Assembly (NCBI GenBank): GCA_022703295.1
Contig: JAKLDX010000001.1
Location: 1-37,600, forward strand
DNA from: Candidatus Omnitrophota bacterium
GTDB lineage: Bacteria > Omnitrophota > Gorgyraeia > 2-01-FULL-45-10
Length of the DNA stretch: 37,600 nt
Direction: 5' to 3'
The translations under genes were made by a program, and so were the position numbers. How positions within the stretch are numbered: the first letter of the stretch is position 1; the number at the start of each line of letters is the position of its first letter. The notes beneath the pieces are model-generated. The model did no database searches and had not been told where the DNA came from. It saw only the letters and a program-made list of their open reading frames with translations. Of this stretch, positions 24,354-33,243 are shown piece by piece.

Positions 24354-24382
24354 AGTGTATTGCACCGTCACGGATTTGTCAA
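24354..24382 (-). promoter_or_regulatory. Promoter of cstA
   Basis: On the minus strand: TTGACA (24382-24377), 17-nt spacer, TACACT (24359-24354), then the start codon at 24346. The transcription start should fall at or next to the ATG. Confidence 0.68.
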
Positions 24383-24402
24383 ATAGTTTCCGGTTTAGTT
24401 AA

Positions 24403-24431
24403 TTGACAACCATATAGACATCATCTATAAT
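24403..24431 (+). promoter_or_regulatory. Full-consensus sigma-70 promoter of the DedA operon
   Basis: TTGACA (24403-24408), 17-nt spacer, TATAAT (24426-24431), a perfect match to the housekeeping consensus. It lies back to back with the cstA promoter, the two -35 boxes 20 bp apart. The leader holds AGAGAGGCGG before ATG 24458. Confidence 0.78.
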
Positions 24432-24457
24432 CTAATTATCCTGAAAAGAGAGGCGGA

Positions 24458-25099
24458 ATGGAAATAATAAAGAACATAATCGACTTTGTGCTGCATATTG
24501 ACAAACACCTCAGTGTAATTATACAGAATTTCGGCGCATGGACGTATCTTTTGCTGTTTGGCATCATATTTGCCGAGACGGGATTAGTGATCACGCCGTT
24601 CCTGCCGGGCGACTCGCTGCTTTTTGCGGTCGGCGCTTTTGCCGCTGTGGGGTCCTTTGATATCGTCTGGGTATTTGTTATTTTGGCCGCCGCGGCCATC
24701 ATAGGCGACAGCGTGAATTACGCTATAGGCAAAGTCCTGGGTGAAAGGTTGATGCAAATAGCGAACGGCCGCCTGATAAAGAAAGAATACATCGAGAAGA
24801 CGCATAAATTTTATGAAAAATACGGCGGCAAGACGATAGTGATAGCGAGGTTTGTCCCGATAGTCCGGACATTCGCGCCGTTCGTAGCGGGCATAGGCAA
24901 GATGAGATACCTGTATTTTTTCTCCTATAATGTGATAGGCGGCCTGCTGTGGGTCGCTATATTTGTTTTCGGAGGTTTCTATTTCGGGAACATCCCCATA
25001 GTGAAGAAAAATTTCACCCTTGTCATATTTATCATAGTAGTGCTTTCGATAATGCCTCCCATAATAGAAGTTTGGAGACACCGCAAAAAGGCGCAGTAG
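24458..25099 (+). CDS. DedA family membrane protein
   Basis: A 213-residue protein with the DedA pattern: FAETGLVITPFLPGDSLLFA near the N-terminus, then KYGGKTIVIARFVPIVRTFA and the following PFVAGIGKM, and three C-terminal membrane helices. DedA proteins of this group move phospholipids or undecaprenyl phosphate across the inner membrane, often driven by the ion gradient. That would fit an organism with many polyprenyl-phosphate-using glycosyltransferases, though this is inference. It has a strong promoter and a good ribosome binding site. The stop is directly followed by the ATG of the next gene. Confidence 0.93.
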   Translation: MEIIKNIIDFVLHIDKHLSVIIQNFGAWTYLLLFGIIFAETGLVITPFLPGDSLLFAVGAFAAVGSFDIVWVFVILAAAAIIGDSVNYAIGKVLGERLMQIANGRLIKKEYIEKTHKFYEKYGGKTIVIARFVPIVRTFAPFVAGIGKMRYLYFFSYNVIGGLLWVAIFVFGGFYFGNIPIVKKNFTLVIFIIVVLSIMPPIIEVWRHRKKAQ

Positions 25100-26866
25100 A
25101 TGAAAAAATTGCTGCTCGTAATCATTTCGCTCTCACTGGTTTTTTTCGGATACAAATTCCTGCAAAAAGAAATAAAAGCAAACCTTGGCCTGAACGCCAA
25201 AGTGGCCGCCGTTACGGATGAGCTTGAAAAAATACGCGCCGGCGCCAAGGGTATCTTTATAAACTTAAAGAGAAATTACTGTAAAGCCTTCCGTGACAAA
25301 AAGAACATTGCCGGTTTCTCGGAAGATGCCCCGGTTCAGTCGGTGGAACTGCACCTGATACGCGGCAGCGTTATGAGCGCGAAATTGATAAAAAAGACAT
25401 CAGGCGGGTATGAAGTTGAATGGAAGGGCGATAAATTTTTCATAAATTCAAGCCAGATAAAATATGTCGAATATAAGACCCAGAAGGAAACGGAATGGCC
25501 TTATAAAAATGATGTCGTCATAAGAAAGACAAATGGTGTAATGCTGGACGGAGAGATTACGGATGTAGCTGCCGACAGAGTCACTGTTTCCTTCAAAGAG
25601 GGCGGCGGCAGCGCCGACATGGACGTAAAAAAGTCCGAAATAGAGTACCTCCTTTTCGCGCCGGTATATAATAAGGAAAGCGAAGGCATAGAAAAGCGGA
25701 TAAAGGCGCAATTCCCGAAAATGAAATTTTATCGAGAAGGCAATATAACGCTTGTTACGGATTCCTATATAACGTGGGTGAATTTATATAAAAAAACACT
25801 TAGGAATGAATATACCGAGATATATTTCAAATTCTTCAGGCTGCTAAAAGGCCGGCGTGCCAAAACGCAAAATTTTGTCGTCGTCTTTGATGACTTTGCG
25901 GATTTTGCGGAATCATCCATGACTGACGGAGTGCCGTTCTGGGCGGTGCTCGGATATTTTAATCCTACGGACAAAGTGCTGTATCTGTTCAACGCCTTCG
26001 GCGATAGAGTCGAAAAGATGGTGTTCGATATCATAGTCGGAAGAACGGGAAAATCCGTAGACAAGATAGTCGAAGCCATTAAAAAACGCGTGGACGAAAG
26101 ATACCACATATTTATTGACGGCCAGGTGAAAGAATATACAGACAGGTACTGGGCCATCTATAGCCTGTATAAAGGCGAATTGACCGAGGAAACGCTGTCT
26201 ACGCTGCGCCATGAGTTTGCGCATGAGCTTTTCAGTAATTGGGGGGTGCAGGATATAATGCTTTCAAGGCCTAAAATAGACAAGGAAAAAATAGCCAGAA
26301 AGAAGAAGGAGTTCCTGGAAACTAAAGACTACAAAAAGAAAGAAGAGCTCCTGGAGGGCCTCATGAAGTTGAGGAGAGAAGAGGTTGAAGGCATTGAGAT
26401 GGAGGCAAGCGAATCCTGGCTTTCCGAAGGCCTGGCCACTTATTGCGGCACCGACCCTATCGGCTCAAAGGACGACTCCTGGCTTTTTATTTATCAGGAT
26501 GCCGCGAGAAATAAAGAGCTCAATCCCATAGAGTTCTTCACGTCTTTCAAGATGGGCAGCTTTCCAGGCCTTTGCCATAAGGCGGCGCTTGTTTCATACG
26601 CGCAAAGCTGGGCGTTCACCACATTTCTCATGGCCAGGTATCCGGACCAGTTTTTAACGTACCAGCAGGAGATCGCCGCTGTAAAACCGGGTACGGATAG
26701 CGGCGAAAAAAGGGAAGAGCTTAAAATATTATTGAAATGCCTGAATAAGGATCTGCCGGCCCTTGAAAAAGAGTTCGCCGACTACATGAATACTTATAAA
26801 AAAGTCGACGATCCGTATGTTGCGAAATTTATACGGTACCATGATGTATGGACCGGCGCGTCTTAA
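25100..26866 (+). CDS. Membrane-anchored gluzincin-like putative metallopeptidase
   Basis: A 588-residue protein. Residues 5-20 form a signal anchor, so the rest should lie outside the cytoplasm. Two related beta modules at about 75-115 and 132-180 (each with a G-x-h-x-G/A-x-h-x-x-h pattern) come first. The catalytic part has HEFAH (371-375, the HExxH zinc motif) and WLSEGLATY, in which Glu443 would be the third ligand, as in peptidase MA and DUF1570-type proteins. About 68 residues separate the motifs, including a Lys/Glu-rich coiled-coil-like stretch, longer than usual. It starts right after the DedA stop, so it is in that operon. Substrate unknown. Confidence 0.72.
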   Translation: MKKLLLVIISLSLVFFGYKFLQKEIKANLGLNAKVAAVTDELEKIRAGAKGIFINLKRNYCKAFRDKKNIAGFSEDAPVQSVELHLIRGSVMSAKLIKKTSGGYEVEWKGDKFFINSSQIKYVEYKTQKETEWPYKNDVVIRKTNGVMLDGEITDVAADRVTVSFKEGGGSADMDVKKSEIEYLLFAPVYNKESEGIEKRIKAQFPKMKFYREGNITLVTDSYITWVNLYKKTLRNEYTEIYFKFFRLLKGRRAKTQNFVVVFDDFADFAESSMTDGVPFWAVLGYFNPTDKVLYLFNAFGDRVEKMVFDIIVGRTGKSVDKIVEAIKKRVDERYHIFIDGQVKEYTDRYWAIYSLYKGELTEETLSTLRHEFAHELFSNWGVQDIMLSRPKIDKEKIARKKKEFLETKDYKKKEELLEGLMKLRREEVEGIEMEASESWLSEGLATYCGTDPIGSKDDSWLFIYQDAARNKELNPIEFFTSFKMGSFPGLCHKAALVSYAQSWAFTTFLMARYPDQFLTYQQEIAAVKPGTDSGEKREELKILLKCLNKDLPALEKEFADYMNTYKKVDDPYVAKFIRYHDVWTGAS

Positions 26867-26873
26867 AAATAAT

Positions 26874-27929
26874 ATGAAAACAACTATTCCTGTCTCAGTG
26901 GTCATGTGCGTACATAACGGCGAAAAATATCTTAAAGAAGCCGTTGACAGCATACTTGGCCAGACTTTCCGCGGTTTCGAATTCATAATAATCAATGACG
27001 GGTCTACCGATAAAACCGCGGATATACTTGCTGATTACGAAAAGACGGATAATCGTGTGCATGTCCATACACAGGAAAACCAGGGGCTGATCAGAGCGAG
27101 GAGCTTAGGTTATAACCTGTCAAAAGGGGCATACATAGCTAACATGGATGCTGATGATATAAGCTTGCCAGGCAGGCTCCGGGAACAATTCAAGTATTTA
27201 GAGGCCAACCGGGATGTTTTTGTTGCCGGCGTATACATAGAGAAAATTGATGAATCAGGCAAGAGGATCGTAGAAATAAAGTATCCCTCAAGTCCCGGCA
27301 TGGTAGGCTGGAACATGTTTTTTTATAATTGCCTTGCCAATCCGGCGGTTATGATAAGGCGCGAACTGATCGAAATGGCTAAGGGGTATGATCTGGCCAT
27401 GTCTCATGCCGAAGATTTTGATTTATGGGCCAGGGCAAACTTTATGGTAAAACTTGCCAATATCCCCGTCGTGTTATTGAAGTACCGTATTCACGGCGAC
27501 AACATTTCGTTTGTACATACAGAGACACAGTCTGAAAATACCGTCAGGATAATTCAGCGTTCGATAGGAAGGCTGCTGGATAGGGATATTGCCTCAAGAA
27601 CCGCGGAAAATATTAACGGGATCGCGGCAGGCGGCATTCCCAATAATTCCCCGGAGGATATTATAGTGACAGCTGCTACCATGCGGCAAATGTATTTATC
27701 TTATGTCAGAAAAAACCGGGTAGGGCGGGATGAGAAAAAAGAGGTATTGCAAGATGTCCTTTCCAAGATGTATATGATGCGTATATATGCCAGCAAGATA
27801 TCTGCGTCAGCCGAACTTATAGTAATATGGGAAATGTTCAAATTAGCGCCTTTTAGGATATTCGCGGTGTTCTGCAAATCAATACCCCGCAAGATAAAAA
27901 GGTTGACAAAGCATTTATTTTTGGTATAG
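26874..27929 (+). CDS. GT2 family glycosyltransferase
   Basis: A 351-residue enzyme. The GT-A core is at residues 5-210: VSVVMCVHNGEKYLKEAVDS, FIIINDGSTDKT, the metal-binding NMDADDIS, and the acceptor-side AEDFDLWARA (ED motif). It is the kind of enzyme that adds sugars to O-antigen or capsule chains. The C-terminal ~130 residues are helical and not diagnostic. ATG 26874 lies 7 nt after the peptidase stop. The promoter for the hydrogenase operon overlaps its last codons, and a terminator follows. Confidence 0.9.
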   Translation: MKTTIPVSVVMCVHNGEKYLKEAVDSILGQTFRGFEFIIINDGSTDKTADILADYEKTDNRVHVHTQENQGLIRARSLGYNLSKGAYIANMDADDISLPGRLREQFKYLEANRDVFVAGVYIEKIDESGKRIVEIKYPSSPGMVGWNMFFYNCLANPAVMIRRELIEMAKGYDLAMSHAEDFDLWARANFMVKLANIPVVLLKYRIHGDNISFVHTETQSENTVRIIQRSIGRLLDRDIASRTAENINGIAAGGIPNNSPEDIIVTAATMRQMYLSYVRKNRVGRDEKKEVLQDVLSKMYMMRIYASKISASAELIVIWEMFKLAPFRIFAVFCKSIPRKIKRLTKHLFLV

Positions 27930-27930
27930 T
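27903..27930 (+). promoter_or_regulatory. Promoter inside the 3' end of the GT2 gene
   Basis: TTGACA (27903-27908), 16-nt spacer, TATAGT (27925-27930). Transcription would start near 27937, just before a terminator hairpin, so it is either an attenuated promoter of the hydrogenase operon or the source of a very short RNA. Confidence 0.55.
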
Positions 27931-27941
27931 AGTATCAAAAT

Positions 27942-27974
27942 TCACTCAATGGGGAGTGATATTTTTTTGTTTTT
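27942..27974 (+). terminator. Terminator-like hairpin before the hydrogenase operon
   Basis: TCACTC (27942-27947) pairs with GAGTGA (27954-27959), followed by TATTTTTTTGTTTTT. It would end the DedA-peptidase-GT2 transcript. The stem is short, so some read-through is likely. Confidence 0.6.
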
Positions 27975-27982
27975 GGTCTTGC

Positions 27983-28011
27983 TGAACAACGATAGTCCAG
28001 CCTTTTATAAT
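27983..28011 (+). promoter_or_regulatory. Second candidate promoter of the hydrogenase operon
   Basis: A consensus -10 TATAAT (28006-28011) with a weak -35 TGAACA (27983-27988), spacer 17 nt. It lies after the terminator and 18 nt before the first ATG of the operon. Confidence 0.45.
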
Positions 28012-28029
28012 AATCCCAAAGAATAGGCT

Positions 28030-29475
28030 ATGAAAGAGACATATATAATACTAGCGGCTGTTTTTGTCCCTGTTTTAGGATCGTTCCTGCTTCCTTTAAT
28101 AGGGCGGTTTTCGACAAGGATAAGGAATGTTGCCAGCTTTCTTTTCGTGCTGACCTCCTTCCTGTGCTCCCTTGCGCTTGTTTCGTCAGCCATGGCGGGC
28201 AAGGCGGTAGTATTCTCACGGCAGTTGCCGCTTGGCTTTAATCTTTCCTTCACGGCGGACGGCCTGGCTGTTTTTATGGCATGCGTATCATCTTCCATAA
28301 GCGCCATAATAATCCTTTATTCTTTCGGGTATATAAGTCATTACGAAAATCAGAACGAATATTATTTCATGGTCGTACTGTTCCTGGGTGCGATGATGGG
28401 CCTGGTATTCTCGTCTAATCTCATACCCCTGTACATATTCTGGGAGATAACGGCTATCACGAGCTGGCGCCTTATAGGTTTCTTCAGGGAAAAGACGCAT
28501 GTATTCCGAGCCGACAAGGCATTCTTAGTGACGGTGTTCGGAGCGCTTGCTATGCTAATAGGCTTCATCAGCATATATCAGCAGGCGGGCTCTTTTGAAT
28601 TATCGGTGATAAAAGAGGCCTTCAGGACGAATCCTCTGCCTGGCATGGTCGTGCTACTTATATTAATAGGTATACTATCAAAATCAGCGACGCTGCCGTT
28701 TCACACATGGCTGCCGGACGCCGGTGTGGCGCCATCGCCCGTGACGGCACTGCTTCATGCCGCGGTGCTTGTCAAAATAGGGGTGTATGTTTTTGCGCGG
28801 CTCTTTGTTGCCACATTCGCATTGCCGGAGCTGTGGCATACGGTCATTCCTGTAATAGCCGGCGCGAGTGCCCTGGTTTCCGCGGCCGCCGCGCTTATAG
28901 AAACGGATATTAAGAGGATCATAGCCTATTCGACCGTAAGCCAGATAGGCTTTATATTTTTCGGACTTGCCGTCGGTAATGAAATAGGCGTAATAGGAGC
29001 GATGCTGTATATACTCACTCACGGGCTTGCCAAGGCAGGCCTGTTCTTGTCCGCGGGCATAATAGAACAGAATACCAAGACCAAGGATATAACGAAACTC
29101 GGCGGCCTGATGGGCACTATGCCCGTTACCGCGATATCGTTCCTCTTCTGCGCTTTCTCCGTAATGGGCGTTCCGCCTCTCGGGGGATTTTTCAGTAAAT
29201 ATCTCGTATTTTCCGGAGCCGTGAACAGGGGCGACCTGTGGATAGCGGGGGTTTTTCTTTTAGGAGCTTTTCTTACGATAATATATCTCTTCAGGTTATT
29301 TAACCTGGTTTTCCTGGGAAAAAGTGCTTTTCCCCAGGCCAGGGAAGGCAGCCTCGGCATGGTATCTTGCGTGGCGGCCCTTGCGGTTCTGTCGGTTTTA
29401 AGCGGGATATTCATTTCGTATCCGGCTAAAGTAGCGGGAGTTAGCGTTCAACAAATGCTGGGGATGATTAAATGA
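28030..29475 (+). CDS. Antiporter-like subunit 1 of the membrane hydrogenase (NuoL/HyfB-like)
   Basis: A 481-residue, ~14-helix ion-pumping subunit. Key charged residues of the family are present: Glu139 in YIFWEITAITSW, Lys218 in LSKSATLPFHTWLPDA, and Lys249 in LLHAAVLVKIGVY. The last is the usual NuoL/M/N and HyfB form. Such subunits couple electron flow to H+ or Na+ movement. It opens an operon of eleven subunits and a protease. The weak ribosome binding site and the upstream terminator suggest control at this point. The stop overlaps the next ATG by 4 nt. Confidence 0.93.
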   Translation: MKETYIILAAVFVPVLGSFLLPLIGRFSTRIRNVASFLFVLTSFLCSLALVSSAMAGKAVVFSRQLPLGFNLSFTADGLAVFMACVSSSISAIIILYSFGYISHYENQNEYYFMVVLFLGAMMGLVFSSNLIPLYIFWEITAITSWRLIGFFREKTHVFRADKAFLVTVFGALAMLIGFISIYQQAGSFELSVIKEAFRTNPLPGMVVLLILIGILSKSATLPFHTWLPDAGVAPSPVTALLHAAVLVKIGVYVFARLFVATFALPELWHTVIPVIAGASALVSAAAALIETDIKRIIAYSTVSQIGFIFFGLAVGNEIGVIGAMLYILTHGLAKAGLFLSAGIIEQNTKTKDITKLGGLMGTMPVTAISFLFCAFSVMGVPPLGGFFSKYLVFSGAVNRGDLWIAGVFLLGAFLTIIYLFRLFNLVFLGKSAFPQAREGSLGMVSCVAALAVLSVLSGIFISYPAKVAGVSVQQMLGMIK

Positions 29476-31289
29476 CGCCTTCGATATTATTGCTGCTGGT
29501 ACTGATACCTTTGATTTCCGGGATAGCTTCTATATTCATGCCGAAAAGGGCGTCTCTGGTATCATTATTGGCCACAACTTTGAACCTTTTGATCTCAATC
29601 ATGGTATTCAAACAGGGCCTGAGCTACTCCGTGCCCTGGCTCGGCTTCGGCATAGATCTGTCGCTCAGGCTTTATAACTTCAGCGCGTTTATAATACTGT
29701 CGATATCGGCATTTTCCTTCCTGATTTCCCTGTATTCGGTTGTGTTCATGAGCGGCCGTCATAAATCAAACCAGTTTTTCTCATACTTTCTGATCAATAT
29801 AGCTTTTGCCACCGGCGCTATACTTGCCGATAATTTTATAGTGATGCTATTTTTCTGGGAAGGCCTGCTCCTTACCATGTTCGGTATGATATCTACCGGC
29901 ACTAAGGAAGCCTTCAGGACAGCCATAAAAGCATTTATCATTCTGGGCATAGCGGACCTCTGCATGATGGTGGGCATAGCGTTGACGGCCCACCTGGCAG
30001 GCACCCTTACGATCTCAAAAATAAACCTGCCGATACATTCTCTGGGCGGAGTAGCCTTTATCCTGTTAATAATCGGGGCAATATCGAAATCGGGGGCCAT
30101 GCCTTTCCATAGCTGGATACCTGACGCGGCAACCGACGCGCCGCTGCCTTTCATGGCGCTCGTTCCGGCGGCGTTTGAGAAGCTGGTCGGCATATATTTC
30201 CTTACAAGGATCTGCCTTGACATATTCATCCTGGACCCGAAAAGCTGGGCCAGCCCGCTTCTTATGATAATAGGCTCGATAACGATAATACTCGCCGTAA
30301 TGATGGCGCTTATACAGAAAGAATATAAAAGGCTTTTGTCGTATCATGCCATAAGCCAGGTGGGGTACATGATCCTCGGCGTAGGCACTGCGATGCCCGC
30401 AGGTATCATCGGCGGGCTTTTTCACATGATAAACAATGCCATGTATAAAAGCTGCCTCTTCCTTACCGGCGGCTCGGTCGAAAAAAGCGCGGGCACGACA
30501 GACCTGGGAAAATTAGGCGGCATAGGCCGGAAGATGCCGGTCACGTTCGCGTGTTTCATAATAACGGCAGCGGCCATATCCGGAGTACCGCCGTTCAACG
30601 GATTCTTTTCCAAGGAGCTCGTATACGACGGGGCGCTGGAGCGCGGGGTCGTATTTTACCTTGCCGCGCTCGTCGGATCTTTTTTCACTGCCGCGTCATT
30701 CCTGAAACTTGGGCATGCGGCGTTCCTGGGCAAGATAAGTAAAGAGAATGAGAACGTGAAAGAGGTCCATGCGGCGATGCTTGTCCCGATGATAATCATA
30801 GCCGTAGCCTGCATAGTCTTCGGAGTTTACAATTATCTTCCGATAAGCGTGATTCAGAGCGTGCTGGGCGAGGCAAGGCTGGAGGGGCATAATTTCTGGG
30901 GCTTCCCCGCGAACATGACGCTAGTGGCCTTAAGCGTTATAGTTTTAATAGGGGCACTTTTAAATCATCTGTTCGGCGTAAAGAAATTCGGCAGCGGCCT
31001 TAAAGCGGTCGACCATATCCATTACGCCCCGGGATTGTCGCAAATATACGCAAAGGCCGAAAAGAGATTCTTTGACCCGTATGATATAGGCCTTAAGATA
31101 GTAGGGGCCATAGCGCGCATAGGCTGGTGGTGTGATAAATTTATAGATTGGATATACGATAATCTCGTTGTCAGGGTAACGTACATTTTTTCCGACGGTA
31201 TAAGGTTTGCGCATACCGGCAATTATTCTTTTTATATTGTGTGGTCCATGGTAGGAATGATAGCGGTCCTGGTATTTTTGATCCGCTAA
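29472..31289 (+). CDS. Antiporter-like subunit 2 of the membrane hydrogenase (NuoL-like with C-terminal extension)
   Basis: A 605-residue subunit, NuoL-sized. It keeps Glu130 (MLFFWEGLLL) and Lys206 (AISKSGAMPFHSWIPDA). Where most family members have a HAA-type motif, this one reads MALVPAAFEKLVGIY, keeping Lys238 but lacking the His. The extra C-terminal ~120 residues include a helix and a last membrane segment (YIVWSMVGMIAVLVFLI), similar in place to the lateral helix of NuoL that clamps the other pump subunits. ATGA overlap with subunit 1 shows tight coupling. Confidence 0.92.
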   Translation: MTPSILLLLVLIPLISGIASIFMPKRASLVSLLATTLNLLISIMVFKQGLSYSVPWLGFGIDLSLRLYNFSAFIILSISAFSFLISLYSVVFMSGRHKSNQFFSYFLINIAFATGAILADNFIVMLFFWEGLLLTMFGMISTGTKEAFRTAIKAFIILGIADLCMMVGIALTAHLAGTLTISKINLPIHSLGGVAFILLIIGAISKSGAMPFHSWIPDAATDAPLPFMALVPAAFEKLVGIYFLTRICLDIFILDPKSWASPLLMIIGSITIILAVMMALIQKEYKRLLSYHAISQVGYMILGVGTAMPAGIIGGLFHMINNAMYKSCLFLTGGSVEKSAGTTDLGKLGGIGRKMPVTFACFIITAAAISGVPPFNGFFSKELVYDGALERGVVFYLAALVGSFFTAASFLKLGHAAFLGKISKENENVKEVHAAMLVPMIIIAVACIVFGVYNYLPISVIQSVLGEARLEGHNFWGFPANMTLVALSVIVLIGALLNHLFGVKKFGSGLKAVDHIHYAPGLSQIYAKAEKRFFDPYDIGLKIVGAIARIGWWCDKFIDWIYDNLVVRVTYIFSDGIRFAHTGNYSFYIVWSMVGMIAVLVFLIR

Positions 31290-31319
31290 ACAAAGCAGGT
31301 ATCCGGGAGGTATTTTTAA

Positions 31320-32753
31320 GTGATTTCTTTGCTGATATTCATGCCGTTCTTAGCCTTGTTGATCCTGAATATACCATTTAAGGATATAACAAAAAAAGAC
31401 GCTTTCTGGGCTGTGTTGGCACTCTCCGCCCTTCAGGCCGGTATCAGCCTGTTCCCGAACGCATCATTCTGGGACAGCGCCTCGGATGTTATCGGTAATT
31501 TCTTCAAACTGAATCTGGCTATAGACAGCCTGAGCATAGTGTTATTATTCTGCATAGGAACGGTGACTTTCATTACGGCGCTTGTTGCAAAACATTTTAT
31601 TACAGACCAGAAACGGCTTTTTAATTTCACAAGCCTTTTACTCGTAATCCTTGCGGGGATGAACGGCATCGTCATGACAAGGGACATATTTTCGTTATAC
31701 GTATTTATAGAGATAGCCGCGATAGCGTCTTTTATATTAATAGCGATGAACAAAGATATCGACGCCATCGAAGGCGCGTTCAAATATCTTATCCTTTCGG
31801 CCATAGCCACGACCATGATGCTCTCTTCCATAGCCCTTATACTATTGATGGTCGGCGATACTGACCTGTCGGTAATAAGCTATGCTATGAAGACGTCCGA
31901 GCGCGCTCCGATAATCATGGCGGCGATCGGTTTATTTATATGCGGCTTATTTATAAAAGGAGGGCTCGTGCCTTTTCACGGGTGGCTGCCGGACGCGTAT
32001 TCTTCGGCCAGTGCCCCGGCATCGGTGCTTCTGGCAGGGATCGTGACCAAGACGGTCGGAATATATACGCTCATGAGGATTATGATTTCGGCATTCGGTT
32101 TTGATAACACCGTCAAGACTATACTTATGCTTGTAGGGACAGTTTCTATAGTATTCGGCGCTCTTGCGGCAATAGGACAGGCCGATTTTAAAAGAATGCT
32201 CGCATATTCAAGTATAAGCCAGGTCGGGTATATAGTTTTGGGACTGGGATGCGGGACAGGCCTTGCTATAGCCGGCGCCGCATTCCATCTTTTCAATCAC
32301 GCCATGTTCAAATCTCTGCTCTTCGTCAACTCGGCGTCGGTGGAGCTCGAGACCAAGACAAGGGACATGAACAAGATGACCGGATTCGGACAGAAGATGC
32401 CGGTGGCCGCCTTTACGTCGGCCGTAGCTACTTTATCCGCCTCGGGGATACCGCCTCTTGCCGGTTTTTGGAGCAAGCTCATTATAGTCATGGCGCTATG
32501 GGCGGCCGGGCACTACGCTTACGCGGCGATAGCGGTCCTTGCGAGCGTCATAACACTTGCGTATTTTCTTTCCATGCAGAGAAGGGTGTTCTTCGGCAAG
32601 CTGTCCGGGGAGCTTAAAGATATAAGAGAAACCGCCGGCGGGCTTGTATTATCGGCATCGATCCTTGCCGCAATAACTATAGGGGCAGGCGTATTTTTTC
32701 CGTTCATGCTGAACGTTTTTATACTGCCCATAGCTAATATGATAGGTCGCTAA
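31320..32753 (+). CDS. Antiporter-like subunit 3 of the membrane hydrogenase (MrpD/MbhH-like)
   Basis: A 477-residue pump subunit closest to the MrpD/MbhH type. Glu131 (YVFIEIAAIAS), GLFIKGGLVPFHGWLPDAYS and SAPASVLLAGIVTKTVGIY are the typical signatures. In Pyrococcus membrane-bound hydrogenase this subunit contacts the NuoH-like subunit. It uses a GTG start with GGGAGG about 9 nt upstream. It is separated by 30 nt from subunit 2 and by one base from the NuoJ-like gene. Confidence 0.93.
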   Translation: MISLLIFMPFLALLILNIPFKDITKKDAFWAVLALSALQAGISLFPNASFWDSASDVIGNFFKLNLAIDSLSIVLLFCIGTVTFITALVAKHFITDQKRLFNFTSLLLVILAGMNGIVMTRDIFSLYVFIEIAAIASFILIAMNKDIDAIEGAFKYLILSAIATTMMLSSIALILLMVGDTDLSVISYAMKTSERAPIIMAAIGLFICGLFIKGGLVPFHGWLPDAYSSASAPASVLLAGIVTKTVGIYTLMRIMISAFGFDNTVKTILMLVGTVSIVFGALAAIGQADFKRMLAYSSISQVGYIVLGLGCGTGLAIAGAAFHLFNHAMFKSLLFVNSASVELETKTRDMNKMTGFGQKMPVAAFTSAVATLSASGIPPLAGFWSKLIIVMALWAAGHYAYAAIAVLASVITLAYFLSMQRRVFFGKLSGELKDIRETAGGLVLSASILAAITIGAGVFFPFMLNVFILPIANMIGR

Positions 32754-32754
32754 A

Positions 32755-33243
32755 ATGAAATTAAATTTTGTAATACTAATCGCGTTGGTGCTGTTTTCGC
32801 TGTGGACTGTCATGACCAGAAGCCTCATAAGGTCGGCCATAGGGCTTGCCCTTACAAGCGCCATTCTGACAATTGCCATGTTCAGGCTGAATTCACCCAT
32901 AGCGGCTGTTTTTGAGCTTTCGGTATGCGCGGGGCTCATCTCCGTGCTGTTTGTGAGCACCATAAGCCTTACGCATCCCGAGACCCGCGAGGAGGCGATG
33001 CAGCACATGAAGGACCGCCTGACAAGGTTCTGGTATCTTCCGGTCATCGTGATTGTCGCAGTCGTAATATTAAGCGCTATGCGTATGAACCTGCATTTCA
33101 ACCTGCCGACGCCGGACGCCGAGAAGGATGTGCAATCCGTAATGTGGAACCTGCGGCAGCTTGATCTCTTCGGACAGATAATAGTATTGCTTACCGGAGT
33201 TTTTGGCGTTGTTATACTGCTCAAGGAGGCTAAAAAGAAATGA
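32755..33243 (+). CDS. NuoJ-like membrane subunit (MbhD/E counterpart)
   Basis: A 162-residue protein with about four to five membrane helices. The pattern RSLIRSAIGLALTSAILTIA and ELSVCAGLISVLFVSTISLT matches the first part of NuoJ/MbhD, and the C-terminal QIIVLLTGVFGVVILLKE matches the end of NuoJ-like proteins in group 4 hydrogenases. It sits between antiporter and NuoK-like genes as in complex I operons. Its stop overlaps the next ATG by 4 nt. Confidence 0.85.
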   Translation: MKLNFVILIALVLFSLWTVMTRSLIRSAIGLALTSAILTIAMFRLNSPIAAVFELSVCAGLISVLFVSTISLTHPETREEAMQHMKDRLTRFWYLPVIVIVAVVILSAMRMNLHFNLPTPDAEKDVQSVMWNLRQLDLFGQIIVLLTGVFGVVILLKEAKKK

